A DNA stretch of 21,109 bases from Bremia lactucae (GCF_004359215.1 NW_027152213.1:248688-269796), one strand, 5' to 3'; positions 8,592 through 18,562 are shown, counted from the first letter of the stretch. Numbers and translations: made by a program. The notes: a model not told the origin generated them from the letters alone.

Positions 8592-10731
8592 CTAATTGCA
8601 GTTGTGCTTCTCATAAAGTGCCTTCTGCTTAACTTGCTCCTTTGCTAGCTTCTTTGTTTGACCCTTGCTTAATGGCTCACCTGTAGCATCATGTGTCGGT
8701 AAACCCTAAAATTCAAACACGATATACGGCATTAGATACAAGATTGCACAAAGCATAGAATTGATACTGCCTCACATTTTTGTCAAACTTGGAATACTTG
8801 TCCATCATGCCCAGAAACATATCGTTTGGGGAAACTTTTGCCTTTTCCGTCAGCTTCGCCTTCTTTCGAGTCTCCTCCGCTAACTGCAAGCGCTTCTGCT
8901 CTTCCTTTTTAATCTTTTCCATTTTTTTCTTCTCAAGCTCCTCAATCAGCTCGTCTTGATTGACCAGCTTCCACACAGCAGCACCAACAGAGCGGTCTTC
9001 CAGACGCACTCCGGCATAAGGCAATTTCTCATCACGCACTACATCACACATACGCAAAACGGCGCCTGCTAGCGATTTTAAATCGCCTCCTTCGGCAGTT
9101 GCGAGCCGAGCGGCTTCCCGTACTTCATCTCGGAATTGTGCAAAGATATTAAGTACCGGTGCCAGAACAGCCTCCTGATCGGCAGCAGCAGAATTTCCAA
9201 AGCCAAGAGGAAAACCAATGTCCGTGGCCGACGTTACCAGTCCAAAGATCGACAAAATGCGAGTGATGTACTCGGCACTCGCACGAAGCACCATCGAGAC
9301 TTGTATTTCAATACCACTTGCCATGTAGCGATTGACTTCTTTGGCCAGCTGCTGCAAATGTAGCAGCGCCAATGGTGTATTAATATCGTCGCAAAGTGCG
9401 CGAAATACCTTTGACTTGCAGTCGAGCAGCGCACCGTGCAGCATTTTCTCCACAGGTGTCCACTTTTGAGTCTTTTCCACACCTAGTTCGCGGAGACGGG
9501 CCTTGACGTTAGCAAAGAACTCTGTAAAAAATCGATCAATACCCACGGCTTCATCCATCGAATTGTCGTTATAGTCCATCGGAACATTGTACTTATGCAG
9601 CAAGAACAGAAAGCGCAACTGTCGCGCAGTGTTATCCCGCAGCGCCTCTTGGATCTTGACAAAGTTTTTTAGACTTTTTGACATTTTCAACCCCTCAATA
9701 TTTAAATGACCCGTGTGTACAAAGTAATTGACCCACTGTGGAAAGTCAAAGAATGCCTCCGACTGAGCAATTTCATTGTCGTGGTGCGGAAAGCGCAAGT
9801 CAATGCCACCCGAGTGAATATCAATTTTGCCGCCAGCTAAGTGCTTGACTGCATCGCTCGCCATGGCCGAGCACTCAATGTGCCATCCAGGACGTCCTTC
9901 GCCCCAGGGCGAGGACCAAAATGGCTCGCCACTCTTTGACTTTTTCCACAACGCGAAATCGCTGATGTTGCGCTTGTCGAACTGCCCGGTCGATAATGCA
10001 CCTTCACCTTCAGCCAGCAGCTCAGACTGGCCAACGTTTTCGGGAAGCAGCTTGCCGTATGCTTTGCCCTCGGAGCGACCAAAGGCAGCCGTGTCGAAGT
10101 ACACGGAGCCATTACTTTCGTAAGCGTATCCATTCTTTATAATGCCCTCCACAAATTCGACAATTTCGGAAACATACTCACTAACGCGGGTAATGACTGT
10201 TGGAGTCTTGATATTAAGCGCGGTCATGTCGTCCAGGAATGACTTTTCCCAAAACATCGAAAGCTCACGCGTGCGGCGCATATTGTCTTCAGCAGGCTGC
10301 TCGGAAGCCCATTTCATGGCAAGTTTGGCCCTGACGTCTTTGTCTGCAGGCAAATCCTGGCCAAGGTTGGCCTCACTCCAACCATTTTCAGCAGCACGCA
10401 GAATTATCTTATCATCAATATCCGTGATATTCATGACGAGCTCTACTTCCAGACCAAAATATTCTTCAAGTATACGGCGGACATAGTCGAAGCATGTGTA
10501 AGTGCGGCCATGTCCCAAATGCGTCTGATCATAAACCGTGGGGCCACACATGTACCAGAGCACGCGCTTGCCTTGCATGGGCACGAAAGCGTTCTTGGAA
10601 CGCGTCATGCTATTGTACAGACAAAGTGGGTAGTGCGTCCTCCAGTATTCTGTGAGACCCTCGATGGGCCGCGGTGGATACCACGTAGGTTGCTTCACGC
10701 TGCGATTCTCGGGCGTAGCGTCCGTCATCAT
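8592..10731 (-). CDS. CARS1: Cysteinyl-tRNA synthetase (two exons)
   Basis: Exon 1 is 10731-8776 (652 codons) and exon 2 is 8705-8592 (37 codons plus stop), giving 689 residues. The 70-bp intron starts GTGAGG and ends TTTTAG. Without splicing the frame runs into 20 unrelated residues; with it KYSKFDKN continues as GLPTHDATGEPLSKGQTKKL, which matches the conserved C-terminus of eukaryotic cytosolic enzymes. It joins cysteine to tRNA-Cys. Class I motifs are all present: MCGPTVYD (61-68, zinc ligand Cys), HLGH (71-74, the HIGH motif), WHIECSAM (283-290, zinc Cys), HHDNE (316-320, zinc His), KMSKS (349-353). A charged Lys/Glu-rich coil lies at about 595-632. The first of two adjacent ATGs is used as start. 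No mitochondrial presequence is evident, so it is probably cytosolic. Confidence 0.96.
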
Positions 10732-10939
10732 TGTTCAAAAAAACTATTGGCGTGGAATAAGGATTTAACCAATGGGCTAAAACAATTTCTGATAAGACCG
10801 TTTTTTAAATACAAAGGCACAATCCATAATAGCAAACAAATACTTATTTTCAATTAATTACTAAGTAAGCCATTTGTTTACGCTGAATTTAGGATATGCT
10901 TCTCTATTAAAATTTACAGAATTACGATTATAAAGCTTG

Positions 10940-12868
10940 TTACAATTGTCTGAAGCTGCCATGCTTTTCCTGAACGAGCCACACGTCGTCGACAACCTGT
11001 CCGTAAAGCCCGCGCGCTGCTGGATTTTCTGGATCAGCTTCGACTCGTTACCAGTGCAGATGCGAGGCATTTACGACATTCATGCGCGAGTAGCCAAAGA
11101 TAGAATTGCGAAAGGCATCCCATACTTCGGGGGGTTTCTCGAACGACTTTCGCATTATTGACGTCAAGTACTGGCCTGATGCACCTGTCTTAATGTGCGT
11201 TGTAGCACGCTTGTTGCGAGTTCGCTTCCAAGTTTTCATTTTGTATATATCAAGCACGCGCTCGTAATTGTGTTGGTGACCGCAGAGATATAAGTCTACT
11301 CCGTGCTAAAAAAATATTCTCTAGTTTGTCTCTCAGCATAGCAGCCTTCTTGCCACAATTGGTGTAATCCGACGTGCGATACATTTGGCGGTGCCCAATT
11401 ACTTCAAGCCACGGAGTCTGGCCAAGGTTTGCATTGGCCTTCATGAGATCTCGTTCTAGCCAGGCTTCCTGCCGGGCCAATATGTCGCCGTCTTCTGCGA
11501 GATTTTTCTTAAAATAAATTTCTGTTGAAATTACTGCAAAATTCGCAAGTCCTACATCGAACGAGTAGAACCAATTGTTTGGTACCTCAATGGGTTCTGC
11601 TGCATTTTAGCGTCCGCCAATGTGGACAGTTTGCACACCTTCGTTTCGTTGCTTGGCATAAGAAGAAATCTTTGCGAGTAGTGGCTGAAATTGTTGTGAG
11701 TTTCCTGGTTGCCTGGTTGCCTAGACACACCATGAAAGGGACACTTGCAGCAATAGGCTCGATTTCATGCATAAAGCTGTCTCCAACCATTAATCATATG
11801 TGAATCGTATGCATAGTCACCAACGGATACCACGCCATCTACAAATCCTTCTGCAACCTCAGACTGCATCATAGGCAAGGTAGCCGCGTTCTGGTATCCA
11901 ATATCTCCTGTTATTAAAAATCGAGTCGGCGTCGGCTTCCTCCTATTCGCCAATGGTGCTGGAGGTGTCTTCGTCACATACGGAATCGACCACGAAGCGT
12001 ATTGTGCATTGCCCACTTCGTACGTATATCTCGTGTCCGCCTTCAGTCCAATTAGTCTCACTACATGCAGCCAGCGCTTAGACTGCGCATCGCCATCATC
12101 CCCAAAGAGCGTTGTGTTCGCCCAAGCAGCCACGGAAGTCAAGTTCGGGTCCTCGACTTCAATATGAGCGTGATAGCCTTCCACCATTTGCAGCTGAGAA
12201 TATCCTTCCCCACAGAACTCTTTGGTCATCCATTGCACTGCTAGGCTTCCCGCTGTATGCCCATACGCTGTATGCACGTGTTTTGGTCGGCAACGTTCCC
12301 ACGCATCGCTTCGGTATGGGATATTATTCCCCAGACGATGCGTCGCAGACCAGCCGTGGAACACGGAACCGACAATAAATTCGTACCCCAGTGCCCAAAT
12401 ATTTTAATGGTAGATCAATGGATGCCGTGTGTGATGTTAATGTAGCTCCTTCAGCTGTGTATGTGACTGCCTTTTCTCTTAGAAAAAGTTCTTCATTCCC
12501 GTCAATAACGAGCACTGTATCATTGTCACCCAACCGGCGATACCGCACCTCCACATGGGCAGCTACGTCATGACAAGAGCGCCATGGGTTAATAAGCCCA
12601 GTAAAATGGTCATTTGCCTTTTGAAGCTTCACTTTACGGATGTACGTGCGCCGCGTGGCCCACTCTACGACGGCGCGCGATCCCACGACGGACGAGCGGA
12701 TGTCGTGTGGCACACAATTTTCCATCTCACGCTTGTCAAAATCATCTGCATCTTCAGGGTCTTGTTCGCGCCAGCGACCACAGAGCGATGCGAAGGAGGC
12801 ACAGCAAGCGAAGAAGTACCTACAGCAAATAAGAAGAGCAACAAAAATGAAGTCGTTGACGCGACCAT
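10940..12868 (-). pseudogene. Purple acid phosphatase-like metallophosphatase, multiply disrupted
   Basis: The start at 12868 gives a good signal peptide (MVASTTSFLLLFLFAVGTSS), as in secreted acid phosphatases. Family motifs follow in changing frames: GDIG, GDYAY, a damaged GNHE (reads GNQ), IGHRQMY, and GHQHNYERV; the C-terminal part holds SGQYLTSI and GYSRMNVVNASHLHW. Breaks: a frame change between the signal peptide and the ENCVPHD region (about 12760-12800); an extra base in the C4 run at 12386-12389; a shift near 11785-11795; an 8-bp tandem duplication at 11706-11721; a shift before, and a stop (11607-11609) within, the next segment; a shift at the A7 run 11308-11314; and a stop at 11048-11050. 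The last codons before 10940 still look conserved (ADPENPAARGLYGQVVDDVW). It would have hydrolysed phosphate esters outside the cell; it cannot now be made intact. The neighbouring synthetase is intact, so poor sequence quality is an unlikely cause. Confidence 0.87.
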
Positions 12869-13024
12869 TATGCTTCGAGTCTGACAAAATGAAATTAAGT
12901 TTAGTCACGAGATGCCTGATCACCTAAGATTTGTATGGCAGTGAATCTATACTTTTTGCTTTAACTTTTGGGGCAATGGCTTCAGCACTGACGATAAATC
13001 TTGCAAGATATGGATAGCAGGACA
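12869..13024. other. Upstream flank of the phosphatase pseudogene
   Basis: A short non-coding stretch between the pseudogene start and the LTR. It would have held the phosphatase promoter. Nothing specific was recognised. Confidence 0.4.
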
Positions 13025-13352
13025 CTGATACATGAAATTAACACTTAAAGGTTGTTAATTAATATATTATCTAAATGGTAGATAAAATTTTGGAGAATTT
13101 TATTTTACATAGTAATATTCGGAAAGCTTATCCATTGGTAGATATAGGCCATTTTATCTACTTGCTCCGCGGTCCAGTCAGCACTAAACGTGCGCAAAGA
13201 GAGATACAGATAAGACTTTGTTACATGTTTTGTATAAGTGTATAATATAGTTAGTATTATGTAGATAGAAACAAAAGAACTTGATTATATTAAATACACT
13301 TTACTTTAAAAAAGAAATTAAAGCAAGTGATTTAAGAGAGTCTTCCTCTGCC
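13025..13352 (+). repeat. Gypsy LTR, forward, lacking its tail
   Basis: From catgaaattaacacttaaagg (13031) the sequence follows the LTR of element C block by block: ggttgttaattaatatattatcta, gcttatccattggtagatat, ctccgcggtccagtcagc, agataagac, and aaagcaagtg-ttttaagagagtcttcctctgc. It stops at 13352, where the terminal ~100 bases should follow but the tail of an oppositely oriented LTR begins. The left boundary is diverged and set only approximately. Confidence 0.82.
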
Positions 13353-13475
13353 TGTAACGGGGCACTACGACTTGTACTGTTTCAGTACAAGTCCACTTCA
13401 CACTGATTCAGTTGTGAGTGGTGCCTTTCGTTATGTGACGTACACTGTACGTGCAGAGGAAGACTTCCCTTGTAG
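13353..13475 (-). repeat. Tail of an inverted gypsy LTR
   Basis: On the plus strand it starts TGTAACGGGGCACT, the complement of the LTR end AGTGCCCCGTTACA, then gives the inverted order of LTR tail blocks, including the hairpin gacttgtactg-ttt-cagtacaagtc (about 13370-13394) and gcagaggaagacttc. It is nearest to the copy at 1-124 (shared gaagactt-c-cctt variant). It may be the 3' LTR end of the minus-strand element on its right. Confidence 0.8.
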
Positions 13476-13776
13476 GCGGGCACGTCGTAATGCGGCCACG
13501 CTCTACTTAAGCACACACCCTAGCACAGCGAGGAAGCGGTTAAACCTGCTTCTCTTGCGTGCAGTGAGGTAGTTGTGGTGGGCGCGCAAGCGACCTCACC
13601 CAACACACTAAGAACTCTGGTAAAGTGTCGTCACGGGAGCAGTAACCCGTCTCCTCGTGCGCACTTACCAAGTAGGTAGTAATTCTCAGACTGATTTATA
13701 TTTAATAGAATTAAGTACAAATACCTATTTTTACCAATTAAAATATTATCTCTATAGATATCATTTAATATGTATT
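13476..13776. other. Unassigned sequence between inverted LTR tail and gap
   Basis: GC-rich at first (to about 13660), then AT-rich. It probably continues the inverted LTR of a subfamily whose upstream part differs from that of elements A to C, but there is no second copy in the window to prove this. Confidence 0.35.
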
Positions 13777-13817
13777 GCGAGCGTATCTTTATAGATACCT
13801 CGCGTAACTGATGACGC
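13777..13817 (+). repeat. Second copy of the 41-bp hairpin module
   Basis: It matches 125-165 with three substitutions and ends at the gap. Here the stem gcgag(c)gtatct-ttat-agatac-ctcgc is perfect apart from one unpaired C. Confidence 0.7.
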
Positions 13818-13917
13818 NNNNNNNNNNNNNNNNNNNNNNNNNNNNNNNNNNNNNNNNNNNNNNNNNNNNNNNNNNNNNNNNNNNNNNNNNNNNNNNNNNN
13901 NNNNNNNNNNNNNNNNN
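13818..13917. other. Assembly gap (100 N)
   Basis: Exactly 100 ambiguous bases, the usual placeholder for a scaffold gap of unknown size. It lies inside a repeat, so the join could be wrong. Confidence 0.98.
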
Positions 13918-14517
13918 TACACTTCTTGAGATTTGCATACAACTTATGTTTTCGCATAAGTGTAAGAACCTGACAAACGTGAGTTTTATGAACTTTAACA
14001 TCCGTCTTTCCGTCCATGGCTCGGCTATGGACGAATACATCGTCAAAATAACTCGGTCCGAAATCCCGCACCGGTCTCAACAGATTTGTTACACATCTGT
14101 TGAATGTTGCAGGGGCGTTACTAAGCCCCTGAGGCATCACTAGCCATTCCCAGAGCATACCACTGGGTGTGCTCACTGCTGTGTACGGGATGTCCCGCTC
14201 ACGCATAAGGATTTGATAGAACCCATCCATCAGATCCATAGAAGAAAAGATCGTACTCTTAGACATACCATCTATGATTACGTCTTTTCTCGGTATCGGC
14301 GTTTGAGCCGGTATTGTTGCAGCATTCAGTTTATTGAATGCGTGCACTATCAGCCACCCTCCTGTAGCCTTTCGCACACAGAAGGACGGAGAGCTATGTG
14401 GGGAGGTTGATTCCCTCACATGGCCCGCTTTTAATCGATCGATAAAGAATTTGTCGATCGCAAGTACTTGTTCACGAGGCAGTGGCTTCATGACACAGTA
14501 CTTCTAGCCCGGTTTGA
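13918..14517 (-). pseudogene. Ty3/gypsy reverse transcriptase fragment (element A)
   Basis: An open stretch of about 190 codons from MKPLPREQVLAIDKFF to the gap. RT landmarks appear in order: SSPSFCVRKATGGW, INKL-like FNKLNAAT, PIPRKDVIIDGM, SSMDLMDGFYQILM (first catalytic Asp), MPQGLSNAPATFNRCV (the usual MPFGL..AP.TFQ), and YFDDVFVHS, the catalytic aspartate pair. These residues are intact, but the domain is cut by the gap after LRKHKLYANLKKC-like sequence, and a stop lies just upstream. RT copies element RNA into DNA. Confidence 0.9.
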
Positions 14518-15198
14518 GCTCGATCTCATGTCGAGTGCCTTTACCCTTAGGCAACTCGCATGGAACTGTTTCAGGGAATACATCCCTGAACTCAAAAAAT
14601 CCTTGTATAAAGGATTTGTCTTAAGTGACTCCCAGGATTGAGTAGTATATATTTCAATCCGAGTCCTTACATCGAGGACACTTTCGTCCATCGATGAGCT
14701 GCTGAGAACCCTTTCGTTCTCTGCAAAAATTACCGCTGACCGTATATCGGTTACGTATTCGTCCTCTGTGACGAGTATGCAGATCTGCTTGATTCTACCA
14801 GTATCGGATCTCCTAAGAACCGCTTGGGTTCTAGGGTTCGTAATTGAGTTATCTCCGAAGTTAACTTCGGAGGCGCATACAGATCAAGAGTAGAAGCGCC
14901 TACTCTTGATTCTTGATTTGTCATTAACCAAGACATTTAATGTCTCGGTTTCTCCCTGGGATTTATCCACAGGCTGCCGGGGGGTTAATCCCTCGGAGTT
15001 TAGAAGTCTAGTAACTTCTACTATTTGAGGGGATTTCTCCTCAAGTACGTGGGGACCTCTTCCCTCAACGTCTTCCGAGTGTGATTGCGCTATCACAGTC
15101 GGGTCCACTACGGTCGACTCTCTACTCGACCTTGGATCATCGTGTTGTCCCTTTTGGGCAACCGGTATACTCCTTGAATGTCGCCCAATAAGCGTACA
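13918..15198 (-). mobile_element. Gypsy element A interior (pol part), minus strand
   Basis: Reading leftward: protease-RT spacer (15198-14560), RT start (about 14517) and RT to the gap. The first 198 bases (15198-15001) match the end of element C (20912-21109) with about five differences, so A and C are close relatives in opposite orientation. Gag and protease are missing; the interior begins directly next to an LTR fragment. An in-frame TAG just before the RT (in the segment KPG-stop-KYCVMKPL, about 14504-14506) and a frame change near 14890-14930 disable it. Confidence 0.85.
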
Positions 15199-15533
15199 CT
15201 AGACAAGTTAACTTAAGAGGGTAAACTGAAAACTGTATTAATATAGTTAAGTGTCTCTTAATCTATCTTTGTAAATACTGACTTGACTATAACCTAATAC
15301 TTAACATGTAAATGAATTCTTATCTCTATCTTATCTTGTAACTCTCTTTGATTACTCCTACAGCTGACTAGTCTGCGGAATAAATAGATATAATGGCCTA
15401 TACCTATTTACGGATAAGAATTCAGGATATTACTATATAAAGTAATATCCTCCAAATATTATCTACCATTTAGATAATATATTAATTAACAACCTTTAAG
15501 TGTTAATTTCATGTAACGATACACCCCGTTACA
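15199..15533 (-). repeat. Gypsy LTR fragment of element A, reversed
   Basis: On the minus strand it starts at 15533 with TGTAACGGGGTGTATCGTTACATG and follows the LTR of C: cttaaaggttgttaattaat, a gtcagc block, and ttaatacagttttc. It ends near ccctcttaagtt. The last ~100 bases of the LTR (with the tail hairpin) are missing and element interior follows at once. The outer end at 15533 cuts into the RNase H sequence of element B, so A appears to have inserted into B. Confidence 0.83.
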
Positions 15534-16620
15534 GTCCGTTTATACAATGAACGGTCTATCTCCCAAGAGATGGACCCTTACTTGGCCAGTGCGTATTTCA
15601 TGGCAAGGAGTTTCTTGTCATGCATTAGATAGTTGCGTCCAGCTGGTTGAAGCTGACGCGCTCTGCGCGTCTGGGTCATATTGCATTATCGCACAGCCGA
15701 TTGCAAAATCGCTGGCGTCACAGACCACATAAAATTGTCTGTCTTTGTCCTTAATCGTCAGGATGGCATTTGCATTAAGCTTTTCTTGATACTCTCAAAA
15801 GAACTTGACAATCAGCGTTCCATGACCACTTAACATTTTTCTTCAACAAAGAAGAAAGATGTACTGTCATTTCGGCATAGTTGCGTGAGTACTTGTGCAG
15901 GTACGCCGATAAACCGAGGAAATTCTGACCTTTACACTGACTGGCCTAGGCTAATAGGTGATCGCCTTGATCTTTTCTGGATCCGGCGTACACCGTGTTT
16001 ACCCACGATGAACCCAAGAAGTGGTATTTCGCTTGCAGCGAATATATACTTCTTGAGATTTGCATACAATTTGAGCTTACGCAAAAGTGTAAGAACCTTT
16101 CGGTCGTGGATACGATGTACTTCAACATCCGAGTTTCCGTTTTTGGCTCTGCTATAAACGAAGACGACTCGGTGCGAAATCCAGCACCGATGTTAACAAA
16201 TTGGTTACACACCTGTTAAATGTCGCTGGGGCATTACCAAGTCTCTGTGGCATGACTAGAACTCTCATAGCATACCCTTGGGGGCTTTTACCGCTGTAAG
16301 CGGAATATCTTGTTCACGCGTAAGGGTCTGATAAAATCAATCCATCAGATCCATTGACAAAAAGATAGTACTCTTTGACATTCCATCAACGATTACGTCT
16401 TTTCGTGGTATCGGCGTTTCAGCCGGTACCGTTGCAGCATTCACTTAATTGAATGCATACACTATCCGCCACCGTCCTACTGCTTCACCAACACAGAAGG
16501 TCGAAGAGCTATGTGGGGAAGTTGATTTGCTCATATGGCCCACTGCCAAGAGTTCGACAAAGATTTTCGATCGCTATTACTTGCTTACGAGGCAATAGCC
16601 ATTGCTTCATGACACAGTAT
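15534..16620 (-). pseudogene. Element B reverse transcriptase / RNase H remnant
   Basis: Segments VLTLLRKLKLYANLKK, SEIPLLGFIVGKHGVR, FLGLSAYLHKYSRNYAEM, LLKKNVKWSWNADC and HDKKLLAMKYALAK mark the RT connection and RNase H. At the RT active site the sequence passes from DFAPS straight to VVFVYSRA (about 16160-16175). Compared with element A, about ten bases are missing, which removes the YFDD catalytic motif and shifts the frame. RNase H ends at the insertion point of A. Confidence 0.8.
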
Positions 16621-16739
16621 TTCGAACATGAGATCAGGTCGATTTAGTGTTGAGTGCCTTTGTCCTTAGGCAACTCACACGGTACTGAATTAGGGAAGTC
16701 ATTCTTTAATTCTACTAATTCGTTATTTAGGGGGGTTTG

Positions 16740-18215
16740 ACTTCAAAGACTCCCAGGATTGGGACGTAAAACGTGACATCCGAGTCTTCTCATCGAGATC
16801 ACTTTCGTCCATCGATGAGCTAATGAAAATCCGTTCGTTCTCAGGAAATACTATTGTCGACCGGTTATCGGCCACGAAGTTGTCATCTATGACAAGTACG
16901 CAGATCTGCTTGACTTTGCCACTTCACAGATCACGCAAGAACCGTTTCGATTCTAGCGTTAGTAATTTAATTATCTCCAAAGTTGGCTTCGGAGGCGCCA
17001 TCAGGTCAAGTGTATAAGCGCCTACACTTGATCCATTGTTTACTAAGATATTGATTGTCTCAGTTTCCTCTTTGAAACTTATTTCCAGAGGTACCTGGGA
17101 ACCTTTCACCATAGGTTTCCGGGGACTCATTTCCACAGAAATAATTGGGAAAGTATCCTCTCCAACTGCCTCCAGCTGTAATTTTGCTATTGCAGCAAGA
17201 TCCTAAACGATCGACTCTCCAGTAGATCTAGGACTTTTGCACTGTCTCTTATAGACGGGCATTTTAAACTTTCTTGGATGTTGCTTTTCAAGCAAGCATC
17301 CTTGTTTCGTACCTCTCAACTTATTGGAGTGGTCGAGCTTCGACGCTACTTGCGCCTGTGCACAGCCATCGGTAATTATGTTCACGTCACTTTGGTGGAC
17401 CTTCGACGATGCCTGTGCTTATGCGCAGCCGTCGGGATCTAACTCCACAATGTGTTGGGTATTCACCACACTGAGGTCTTGTGCAGTCATGTTAACGACC
17501 GAACCACAAGTGAGGCCATCGCACTCACTCGTAGGACATCCACATGCTTGTGGACGCTCCAAAACGTTCATCAGATGACCCTCTGATGAACAAGAGACAG
17601 GCATCGACACGGCTTGATGCTGTCAATTTATACATGGCTCGTACTTTCTGATCCATCGTAATCCAAGGATGTAAGTGGCAACTTAGTTGACACTTTATTT
17701 TCAGAGTTATGAGGTTTTCCTCATCCCCGGGGCAGTTACGCACAATATTTGTGTGTGAGGAGCAACTGTCGTCAAAAGGCCTGAAAAATCTTTTGACGTT
17801 GCTGGATCAGTAGGGCACTCCGCACCTACTGAACCCAACCAATTCGGACGATCCGCCTCGCCTTCGCGATTTCGTAACAGCGTCGGGTCCGCGTCCTCCG
17901 CAGTTCCTAGCGGAGGTCGATTGTTTCGCTCAGTGTTTCTAGGCACTGGGCGTGGGGCACTACACTCGTAGGCGTAGTGGCCCAGCTTTTGACAACGATT
18001 GCATTTTTACAATTCGGATATGAGAATTCCATAGGTTCTGGACTTCTGTTTCCTTGTCGTCTGGAAGGACGATAATCTCCAGAGTGGACGAAAGCCTGTC
18101 TAAGACTAAAGTCATCCTGTTTTGCTTTAGAGCTCGCTTGGTCGAGCGACTCTAGTTCAAGTTGGACAAGCTAAGGGGCTTTAGCTACCAAAGGTAATTC
18201 AACGTTTTGAATTAG
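16740..18215 (-). pseudogene. Element B gag-protease-spacer remnant
   Basis: Gag fragments PVPR-like PRNTERN, LLRNREGEADRP and PTDPATSKDFSGLLTTVAP align with the same places in element C, in one frame here. The protease core seen in C (ALVDCGAS) is not found; the frame passes from PGDEENLITLKIK to spacer sequence CSSEGHLMNVLERPQACGC, so the central protease domain is deleted. The spacer contains a 63-bp period duplication (17338-17372 and 17401-17435). The spacer end VGAYTLDLMAPPKPTLEI matches A. Confidence 0.75.
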
Positions 18216-18562
18216 GGAAAAGTAAAACTGTATTAATATAAGTAGTTTCCTACGTAACGATCTTCTATCTTCTACTGAACTTAAAATATTAATATCTTAC
18301 TTTGTATGGCGCCTCCTTGCGCACCACACAATCGTAACTTGAAACGATTGGCGGGGTTAATTTAGACTTAAATCAACCAATAATAAAGCTAATGTCTCAT
18401 TGCATCAATAATACCAAATTTGGTATTATTGGAACTATTTAACTCAAAATTAATAAAGATAATAATTTTGTACTTCTTTGTTTTTTCCCTCTAATAGGAA
18501 AAAATTATTGTTATTCCACTTATAGGATATAATACTTATGGAACGGGACACCCCGTACATGG
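18216..18562 (-). repeat. Gypsy LTR fragment of element B, reversed
   Basis: On the minus strand it starts at 18562 with TGTACGGGGTGTCCCGTT, close to the TGTAACGGGGTGTATCGTT of A, and ends with ttatattaatacagttttac, the block found about 100 bases before the end of a full LTR. The middle differs from A and C. The tail is missing and mid-gag follows. It contains a 26-bp perfect palindrome at 18406-18431. Confidence 0.65.
18406..18431. repeat. 26-bp perfect palindrome in the LTR of element B
   Basis: Half-site caataataccaaa followed immediately by its exact reverse complement, with no spacer. The flanking bases do not extend the pairing. Confidence 0.95.

Larger units (their letters stand above)
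15534..18215 (-). mobile_element. Gypsy element B interior (gag to RNase H), minus strand
   Basis: Reading leftward: mid-Gag (18215-17950, with DDFSLRQA), Gag-protease region (17946-17560), spacer (17600-16740), RT (about 16620-16030) and RNase H (about 15800-15534, with HDKKLLAMKYALAK and LLGDRPF). It is the same family as A and C but clearly diverged and full of shifts and stops. It is interrupted at 15534 in the motif that should read IVYTDHA by the LTR of A. Gag begins in the middle, fused directly to an LTR. Confidence 0.83.

Noticed and set aside
8713..8772. The last 20 codons of the unspliced synthetase frame as a real C-terminus
   Set aside because: A GT...AG intron (8706-8775) restores the conserved family C-terminus; the 20 residues are intron translation.
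11580..11650. A tiny intron explaining the stop at 11607-11609 in the phosphatase
   Set aside because: GT and AG sites can be found about 40 bases apart, but none of the combinations restores the correct frame on both sides.
12324..12923. Start of the phosphatase at 12923 in the longer frame
   Set aside because: The N-terminus from 12923 has no clean signal peptide, while the ATG at 12868 in another frame gives a typical one. The frames are joined by a later shift.
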